A stretch of DNA of 64,000 bases from Pythium myriotylum (taxonomy: Eukaryota > Oomycota > Peronosporomycetes > Pythiales > Pythiaceae), in assembly GCA_023091665.1 (NCBI GenBank), contig JALJCQ010000030.1, forward strand, positions 2,916,501-2,980,500. Direction: 5' to 3'. Below, piece after piece: positions 57,908 through 64,000 of the stretch; the first letter of the stretch is position 1; every line of letters begins with the position of its first letter. The position numbers and the translations under genes are program-made. The notes under the pieces are model-generated. The model was not told the DNA's origin, made no database searches, and worked only from the letters and a program-made list of their open reading frames with translations.

Positions 57908-58056
57908 GGCTCTCTCTCTCTCTTTCTCTCGGATTGTTTGAAAACAAAGGAGTAATGGCGGGAGGAAGGTGGACCGAAGGTAAACGTTTCAAGACACCTT
58001 CGTGCAACATATCGCGGTTCAGTATGAACACGGAGCCATTTCATACAAGACTAGAA

Positions 58057-58900
58057 TCAGTAGGGACGACGGCGGTGATGGCGAGCGCGCCGCTGCGCGT
58101 GGGGCGGCGCGGCGGCCGGCGGCGTCTGCGCAAAGCGAAAGACCGCGCCGCCCTTGATCGGTCCGCGCTTGACTTTGACGCGTGAACGAGCGAGCGAGTA
58201 CGAGATCTGCCTCGCGGTCGGCGGCGCGGGACGGTCGATGGCCGACTGGATGAACTCGATCGGCGGAGGGGAAGGCGGCACCTCGAGGCGCACTATTTGG
58301 TCGCTTGCCTCGTCGCTCGAGTGGGGCTCGTCCTCTTCCGACTCGCTGTCGTTCTCCTCCACGAGCAGACGCAGACCCATCTTGGAGTAATAGGTGAACT
58401 CGTCGCCGTCCAGCTTCGCTTGTGTCATGTCGTGATCGATCTGCGCGATCTGCTGCCGCTTTGCCAGTTGCTTTGACTCTCGAGATGAGATCTTCGCCTT
58501 TTTCGGGGCAGTGGTCGCAATTGCAGACGTGCTCATTGGAGGTCCCGGGGGATTCTCGCGCGTCGTCCTCGTCGTACGCATCCGAGTCCGAGTCACTCTC
58601 CTCGAGCATGGCGCGCTGGCCCATGAGCGAGCCCCACTCGAGATCGTCGCCGCGGAACTTGGTCAGCGATATGCGGTTGTCGATGTCCGAGAGCTCGTCT
58701 AGTTTCGCGCGCCGCTTGGCCTCGCGCGCTTGGTCACGAAGCGTCATCCTGACAGGACGGAAGGCAGACGCGGAGCCTGATGGTCCCTGAGCTTCTGAGG
58801 AGGAGGACCAAGCCACCGCTTCACCTTCGCCGACACTTGTCGTCTGCTGACCGGGCTGGGAAGAACGCTCGCCTCGTCGCCCCGCACCGCGTCGCAACAT
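58057..58900 (-). CDS. Acidic/charged repeat protein split by an apparent 1-nt frameshift
   Basis: Two overlapping minus-strand frames each hold one copy of the same motif: upstream REAKRRAKLDELSDIDNR, later GDDLEW and MLEESDSDSD; downstream RESKQLAKRQQIAQIDHD, later GDEFTY and LVEENDSESE. The copies are about 54 residues long and clearly related, so both belong to one protein. The change of frame lies near 58550-58565, where a run of five C occurs; one base fewer there would make a single frame of about 280 aa (from the ATG at 58900; the ATG at 58747 is the alternative start). No intron of normal size fits. It may be a sequencing error, a real frameshift or two genes. The C-terminal half has a Pro-rich segment (VPPSPPPIEF) and a basic tail. 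Function unknown. Confidence 0.55.
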
Positions 58901-59032
58901 CTCGTGCCCCTCTGATGATTGACGGACCTGGCTCACTTCCTGACTGGAGCCAAAGCTATTTCCGGACCAAAAGCAGAATGCACTATTGAATATGTGTATT
59001 GGGCATGTATTCAGCAGATCCATCATCTAGAG

Positions 59033-62000
59033 TTACTTTCGTTGGTGGCTGACGAAGCGCATGGCGAGCAGCGTGAGCACGCGCACGAGCGCAATGTACG
59101 CGAGCGTGAGCCAGAAGTTGAACCAGATATCCTCGCTCTTGATGAGGAAGACACGCGCCACGTACTCTTTGATGGTCGTGCCCTCGGCGAAGGCCGGCGG
59201 CAGCTCGCCGCGCAGAGGCTTACACGCCAAGTCTCCAGGTTCGTCGCACTGGCCGAAGAAGAGCGTGCCGATGATGCAGAATGCAAACTTGGTCGGCACG
59301 ATCTCGTAGAGCCACTTGTATCCTGCAGGCAGCGTGCTCGCCGGCGGGTTGTAGCCCATGGTGTTGAAGAAGACGGCGCTGAACACGACGCCGACGGTCA
59401 AGGCCGAGCCCATGTCAGGGAGCAGGATGGCCAAGAGCTCGCCGATGTACGTCTGTAGCAGCACGTGGAGCGAGAGGTGGAACCAGTAGGAAACGAAGCG
59501 GAGACCACCCGTGAGCCCGGCCATCGGGAAGAAGACAGCGCAGAAGATCAAGACGACGACAGCAACGTACGGGATCTCGACCACGCTCGACCCGAAAAAG
59601 TACCAGAGTGAGTTGTACGTCTCGGACGCTCGCTCGCGGTAGAAGGACGCGCGCAAATCCGAGGCCATGGGGATGGCGGCCTCGAAAGCAACGACGCCGA
59701 TGAAGATTGTGGTCGTGTACACCAAGGCGATGCCTGCGTTGACTCCTTGGTACGTATCGAAGTCGCGGTTGAGGTACGAGAGGCCGAAGATCAGAGCGAG
59801 GATCAAGTAAACGAAAGCGCGCGTGAGCATGTAGTCGGGGGTGCGCCAGTATGTGCGGAAGAAACGCTGGAGCAGCATCTGGGCCTGGAGCGAGTTGTTC
59901 GCAGCGCGCTTCTTGTTGAATGTGAGAGCAGCAACTCCCTCCGCGGGGCGAGTGATCCCATCTCGGTCTAACTCAGCATCCAACCTCACCTTCAGCTCGC
60001 TCGCCTTGAATACTGCAACGAAGTCAGCTGGGGGCTCGAGCTGCTTCACAGCGACATCGCCTTCTGCAGGACCCCCCACACCAGCACCGATGACCTCCAG
60101 CATCCACGTTGCCGGATTGTAAGCCTCAGATGGAAGTGGCATAACACCTTCGACGGCTTGGAAGTAGTCAACGATAGCACGACCACGATGCCCCAGGTCT
60201 CCGAAGTACACAGTCTCGCCGCCACGCTTGAGCAGCAGCAAGCGGTCAAAGACTTGGAAGACCTCGAAGGACGGCTGATGGATTGTGCAGACAATCGTAC
60301 GACCGGAGTCAGCCACCTTGCGGACACCGTCCATAATCAACTTGGCTGCTCGTGCATCTAGTCCACTCGTCGGCTCATCCAAGAACAGCACACTTGGCTG
60401 CGCAGCGAGTTCGACGCCGATTGTGAGACGCTTCATTTGCTCAACGCTTGCGCCGCGGACGATACAGTCAGCAATCGGACGGAGGTCGAGCAGATCCAGG
60501 CACTCTTCCACTGAATCGAACTTGTGGCTAGAGGGAACCGAGCTGCTTTGACGTAAGAAGGCGCTAAACGTGAGTGCCTCACGGAAAGTTGAGGCTTCAG
60601 CATGGACATCCATTTGCTCACAGTAAGCTGCACAGCGACGAATCGCCATCCCCGTTGCAGCGTGGCCATTCAAGAAGATCTGCCCCTTAATGGTACCACC
60701 CGTTTTTCGACCAGCAATCACATCCATCAATGTAGTCTTGCCAGCACCCGAGCTTCCCATCAGAGCTGTGATCGTCCCCGGAACAGCAAAACCGCTGATT
60801 CCCTTGAGCAGCGTGAGTTCTTCTTTGGAATCGCCCGGCTTCGGCACCGAGTACCACAAGTCTTTGAACGCTAGAGATACCGGCGTGAAGTGGCGGTCAC
60901 GAGAGCCCTGGACAGTGACGGCAACTTCAGGCGCTGAACGCGGGCTATCAACGAGGTGAAAGTCGCTGGAGGCTTCGTCACTATCGGTGCCATTCGGCTG
61001 AGAGCCGGTGTCTACATCCGGTGTACCTTCTCCAATCTCTTCAAATCGAACATGCTCGAGCACGTAGACAGAGAGGCCCATGAATAGCACGTAGCATCCC
61101 GCCATGAAGATGAGACCGAGCCATAGCCACAATCGTTCTGGTTGCAAGCGGAACACTGACAGGGCATACTCGCCCATACTCTTCGCCCCGTACTTTGCAC
61201 AGTAGTCGACTCCTTTGTAGACACACCCACTGAACTCGTCGGCCCTGTACTGATTGATCGCAATGCTGCGCAGGCACCATGACATTGGGCTGATCCAGTA
61301 GACCCAGATGAAGTAATCTGGGATAAGGTTCCTCGCGATCATAAAGCCGGCAAAGATCATGAAAAACAGCAACGAGAGAATGTTGAACGGCTCCGCGACG
61401 TGGAGGTTCGGCGTCGCAACAGCGAGGAAGAAGAACCACGCGTTGAACGCGAGGTTAGTAAGTAGTAGCATCAGTTCGAAGATGATGAACTCAGCTGCAC
61501 TCGCGACGAAGCCACATATCCAGTACACAACTGTTCCGAAGATGATAACTTGCATGGTCGCCATCGGCAGCTGCGCGATGGAGGTGGCAACCACGTACGC
61601 CGACGTACGATACAGATTTGCAGCTCGTTGCTTGTAGAACACTTCGCGAGCTGCCTGAAAAGTCGGAAGCATGCTCGACTGCTCGAGTGCGAGGAAAAGC
61701 ACTGTCGAGAACATGATACCCATCAGCAGTTGCACATTCGTCGGATCAAGTTGGTAGAACAATGTCCCGTGGAGAAGACTTGAGATCACGATCGTAGTCA
61801 GACGGGCTCGCAGAACTGCAGTGTTGCGCGCAGCCACCAAGAGATCACGTTTGACTAGCAGGCGAACATTATGCCAAAATGGCTGGTAGAAGTATGGGAC
61901 TGCCAGCATCTTGGTACCGCTCTCTTGCAGTGTCGGATCAATCGGCGCACGGACTTGCTCCATGAGATCGTGGTAGATCTGCGAGCGCTGGAATATATCG

Positions 62001-63160
62001 GCAAAATCACTCGCTCGTCGAGGCAGCGCCGCCGACGTCGCATTCTTCTCATACTGCCACTGCTGCTTGGTGCCCAAATCCATGAGGAAGTCTGCTGTGT
62101 CTCGTTGCGGTTGGCACTCGAAGCCAAGTCCCTGGAAGTAGTCCAACGCGAGTTCACGTGGACCGTGATACATGACATGGCCTTCATTGAGCAGGATCAC
62201 CGTGTCGAAGAGGTCGAAAACTTCTGGCGCCGGTTGCAGCAACGCCATGACCACGGTCTTGTGCTCGGCCTGGGCGATCGAGCGGAACGCCCTAACGATG
62301 TCGAACGTCGCGGCACTGTCAAGTCCCGTGGAGATCTCGTCGTGGCAAGCGACGTATCGGCCTTGAATGTCCATCTCACCGATGGTTACGCGCTTGCGTT
62401 CTCCACCAGATACACCACGCAGCATTTCGTCGCCGACAACAGTGTCCTGGCAGTGGGAGAGGCCGAGCTGTTGGAGGATCCGTGCCGCCGTAGCCTCATC
62501 GTGGGCGTGTTTCTCGACTTCCTCGATAGTAAGGTGGGGGTGCGGCACGCGACCACATGCTTGAGAGAACGAGATCGTCTCCTTCACCGTGAGGGTCGGG
62601 AAGTGGCGCTCGCGTTGCGGCACGTAGCTCGCAAGCTGCGGGAGACGGCCGTGGAATTGGTCTTGAGGAACACCGTTGTAGGCGACATCTCCGCGGAGAG
62701 CCACAGTCTTGGAAGCGTTCAGCCGGCCACTGAGCAGCTTGAGCAGCAAGGACTTGCCCGAGCCCGGCTGGCCGAGCACGAGGGTCATCGTGCCTGGGCG
62801 AAAGACACCTGATACATCGGCCAGTACGGTCTTGGTCTGCTTGGCGCGTTTGGCTGCGACGAGGCCTCGCAGGCCGCTCGAAAGCTCGTGTGCGATCGTC
62901 GGCAGCGCACGCTTGGCTACGTCATCCTCTGGACCGTGGATCTCGACCTCCGCGGTCAACGAAACGTGCGTGAGGCGAACCTCCATGTCGTTCGACGCTT
63001 GCGGGTGTTGAGGCGTATTGCGAAGTGCGTCTCGCTGAAGAGGCCGTGTCGAGCTTCCAGTGCAGCCAGGGCGGGTGTGCTGTTGTGGCTGGCTTCGACG
63101 ACCTTCTGGCAGGAGATGATTTCCTGGCAGGAGGTCATCGAGGGCATGCGTCCGCGTCAA
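59033..63160 (-). CDS. Full-size PDR-type ABC transporter (ABCG)
   Basis: Single exon, up to 1,375 aa, with (NBD-TMD)2 order typical of pleiotropic drug resistance transporters. NBD1: Walker A GQPGSGKS, signature VSGGERKRVTIGE, Walker B ending CHDEISTGLD, then LLQPAPEVFDLFD. TMD1 follows (about residues 430-735). NBD2: Walker A GSSGAGKTT, the unusual signature VEQMKRLTIG, Walker B VLFLDEPTSGLD and H-loop CTIHQPS, then TMD2 with the extracellular loop (CDEPGDLACKPL) and the last span near the C-terminus. Oomycete PDR proteins export sterol-like and toxic compounds at the plasma membrane. The start is uncertain: the first Met of the frame is at 63160, but the family-like part begins at MEVRLTHVSL (62986), and the intervening residues are unlike family N-termini, so an upstream exon or a start at 62986 is possible. 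Confidence 0.93.
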   Translation of the reverse strand: MTRTHALDDLLPGNHLLPEGRRSQPQQHTRPGCTGSSTRPLQRDALRNTPQHPQASNDMEVRLTHVSLTAEVEIHGPEDDVAKRALPTIAHELSSGLRGLVAAKRAKQTKTVLADVSGVFRPGTMTLVLGQPGSGKSLLLKLLSGRLNASKTVALRGDVAYNGVPQDQFHGRLPQLASYVPQRERHFPTLTVKETISFSQACGRVPHPHLTIEEVEKHAHDEATAARILQQLGLSHCQDTVVGDEMLRGVSGGERKRVTIGEMDIQGRYVACHDEISTGLDSAATFDIVRAFRSIAQAEHKTVVMALLQPAPEVFDLFDTVILLNEGHVMYHGPRELALDYFQGLGFECQPQRDTADFLMDLGTKQQWQYEKNATSAALPRRASDFADIFQRSQIYHDLMEQVRAPIDPTLQESGTKMLAVPYFYQPFWHNVRLLVKRDLLVAARNTAVLRARLTTIVISSLLHGTLFYQLDPTNVQLLMGIMFSTVLFLALEQSSMLPTFQAAREVFYKQRAANLYRTSAYVVATSIAQLPMATMQVIIFGTVVYWICGFVASAAEFIIFELMLLLTNLAFNAWFFFLAVATPNLHVAEPFNILSLLFFMIFAGFMIARNLIPDYFIWVYWISPMSWCLRSIAINQYRADEFSGCVYKGVDYCAKYGAKSMGEYALSVFRLQPERLWLWLGLIFMAGCYVLFMGLSVYVLEHVRFEEIGEGTPDVDTGSQPNGTDSDEASSDFHLVDSPRSAPEVAVTVQGSRDRHFTPVSLAFKDLWYSVPKPGDSKEELTLLKGISGFAVPGTITALMGSSGAGKTTLMDVIAGRKTGGTIKGQIFLNGHAATGMAIRRCAAYCEQMDVHAEASTFREALTFSAFLRQSSSVPSSHKFDSVEECLDLLDLRPIADCIVRGASVEQMKRLTIGVELAAQPSVLFLDEPTSGLDARAAKLIMDGVRKVADSGRTIVCTIHQPSFEVFQVFDRLLLLKRGGETVYFGDLGHRGRAIVDYFQAVEGVMPLPSEAYNPATWMLEVIGAGVGGPAEGDVAVKQLEPPADFVAVFKASELKVRLDAELDRDGITRPAEGVAALTFNKKRAANNSLQAQMLLQRFFRTYWRTPDYMLTRAFVYLILALIFGLSYLNRDFDTYQGVNAGIALVYTTTIFIGVVAFEAAIPMASDLRASFYRERASETYNSLWYFFGSSVVEIPYVAVVVLIFCAVFFPMAGLTGGLRFVSYWFHLSLHVLLQTYIGELLAILLPDMGSALTVGVVFSAVFFNTMGYNPPASTLPAGYKWLYEIVPTKFAFCIIGTLFFGQCDEPGDLACKPLRGELPPAFAEGTTIKEYVARVFLIKSEDIWFNFWLTLAYIALVRVLTLLAMRFVSHQRK

Positions 63161-63212
63161 TAGGTGTGACGAATCACGAAAGATTAGTTAGCAGTGGCGG
63201 AGATGCACTAAA

Positions 63213-63323
63213 TTCGACAGGTGTACGTATGGATGATGAGAGGTTGTTTGGTCCCGACGTGGGATGTTTGGTCCACACTTGGAACCAAACAACCTTTCAT
63301 CGTACATACATACACCTGTCGGA
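63213..63323. repeat. 111-bp fold-back (MITE-like) inverted repeat
   Basis: Two arms of about 40 bp, 63213-63252 and 63284-63323, are near-perfect reverse complements (outer cgacaggtgta with tacacctgtcg; inner aggttgtttggt with accaaacaacct), separated by a 31-nt loop. It lies just upstream of the PDR transporter start. No clear target-site duplication was found. It could be a miniature transposon or a transcribed hairpin. Confidence 0.7.
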
Positions 63324-64000
63324 TTGAATGTCTCTCTTCAAAACGAACAAATCTTGGACGCGCGACGAAAATGTCTGGTGGAGGATTGCGCTGGGAGCAC
63401 GCGAGTGATTAACGGACTCCTGAGAAACCCAACGTGACATTACGATGGGACAATCATCCCAGAAAACAGAGGTTGACAGCCACAATGAGATTCGAGAAAA
63501 AGTCCTAACTCGATCGGTCAGGACTTCTCACGGGGACCCTCCTTTGAGCGAGTACCGCAAGCGATCACATTGATTGTTGGGTCTCCGAAAGAGCGGTTTG
63601 GGCTAATAGTAATAAGTCAAGAGTCCGATGGATGTACGCATCGTATCGCCACATCGTCCCGCCAGTGTGACGTAACATCTTTGGTTGGACTGCAGGTTCA
63701 GTTGGTCTTGGCATAACCAAACCCTACATATCTACGACATCCGCCGCTCCATCGCAACGTTGAAACCGGGCTTAACATGATGACGTCGTCATCTCAACGT
63801 TTTGCATACTTGTATTGACGGTGCTTGAGCATTTACGCACTAGCAAGATGTTCTCGCGAAGCCAATTACAAATAAGACTCGAACTTGGTTTGCTGTGAGC
63901 TAGATACATGGCATTGGTTGTGTTCGCACATGTGTCTACTAGAGATAACCCAGTCGACGACCGAAAGTTTTATGGAAAACCTTACATTTTCAACACGTAC
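63324..64000. other. Intergenic, nothing recognised
   Basis: 677 bp to the window edge. Only short random-looking frames; no tRNA, repeat array or domain was found. It may contain part of a promoter for the neighbouring region outside the window. Confidence 0.4.

Noticed and set aside
57282..58031. Arg/Ala-rich 249-codon minus-strand frame overlapping the basic protein gene.
   Set aside because: Another frame of GC-rich coding sequence; extreme Arg/Pro content and no domain.
60400..60460. Non-canonical NBD2 signature (VEQMKRLTIG) in the PDR transporter.
   Set aside because: Full-size PDR/ABCG proteins typically have asymmetric, altered signature motifs; not special here.

Overview
The window looks like nuclear DNA of an oomycete (Phytophthora/Pythium type); genus and species cannot be read from it. 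The reasons are very dense genes on both strands, short GT-AG introns (most 58-73 nt, a few 44-49 nt), axonemal dyneins (flagellated zoospores), a full-size PDR-type ABCG transporter, a pogo-like transposon of the kind common in oomycetes, and multipass membrane proteins that I know only as oomycete-like. Exon structures were worked out by hand from splice consensus, reading-frame continuity and family alignment from memory; none was tested against transcripts.

Layout. 0.1-3.2 kb: a large multipass membrane protein and, converging on it, a small membrane protein. 3.6-9.5 kb: a 13-exon gene for a STAND/NLR-like protein with SAM, CHAT (caspase-like) protease, NB-ARC, TPR, KH and RGG parts; this is the most unusual single gene. 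9.8-15 kb: housekeeping genes: an acylated RING-CH E3 ligase, a TBC1D20-type Rab GAP with a tail anchor, the Ran factor MOG1, and the AAA+ ATPase RUVBL1, divergent from MOG1. 15-31.3 kb: CCDC81-type HU domain exons that splice in frame into a giant, divergent dynein heavy chain whose AAA1 ATPase site is degenerate. 31.4-33.6 kb: a membrane protein with a C-terminal LRR-like region.

34.4-39.4 kb is an accessory island: two secreted pepsin-fold paralogs that have each lost a different catalytic aspartate, a shattered third copy, and between them a pogo-like DNA transposon with terminal inverted repeats, a flanking TA duplication and a dead transposase. 39.5-44.1 kb: an armadillo/coiled-coil protein divergent from a small bromodomain protein. 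44.4-56.9 kb: a canonical, intronless inner-arm dynein heavy chain. 57-59 kb: two basic or acidic proteins of unknown function, one split between two frames by an apparent 1-nt shift. 59-63.2 kb: the PDR transporter. 63.2-64 kb: non-coding, with a 111-bp fold-back element.

How the genes fit together: two axonemal dynein heavy chains, an HU (CCDC81) module and RUVBL1 (in animals part of the R2TP complex that assembles axonemal dyneins) give the window a ciliary flavour; the clustering may be chance. The aspartic-protease island with its transposon looks like a locally duplicating, decaying region. Best candidates for something undescribed: the SAM-CHAT-NB-ARC-TPR-KH protein, the HU-dynein fusion with a degenerate AAA1, and the complementary catalytic losses in the aspartic protease pair.
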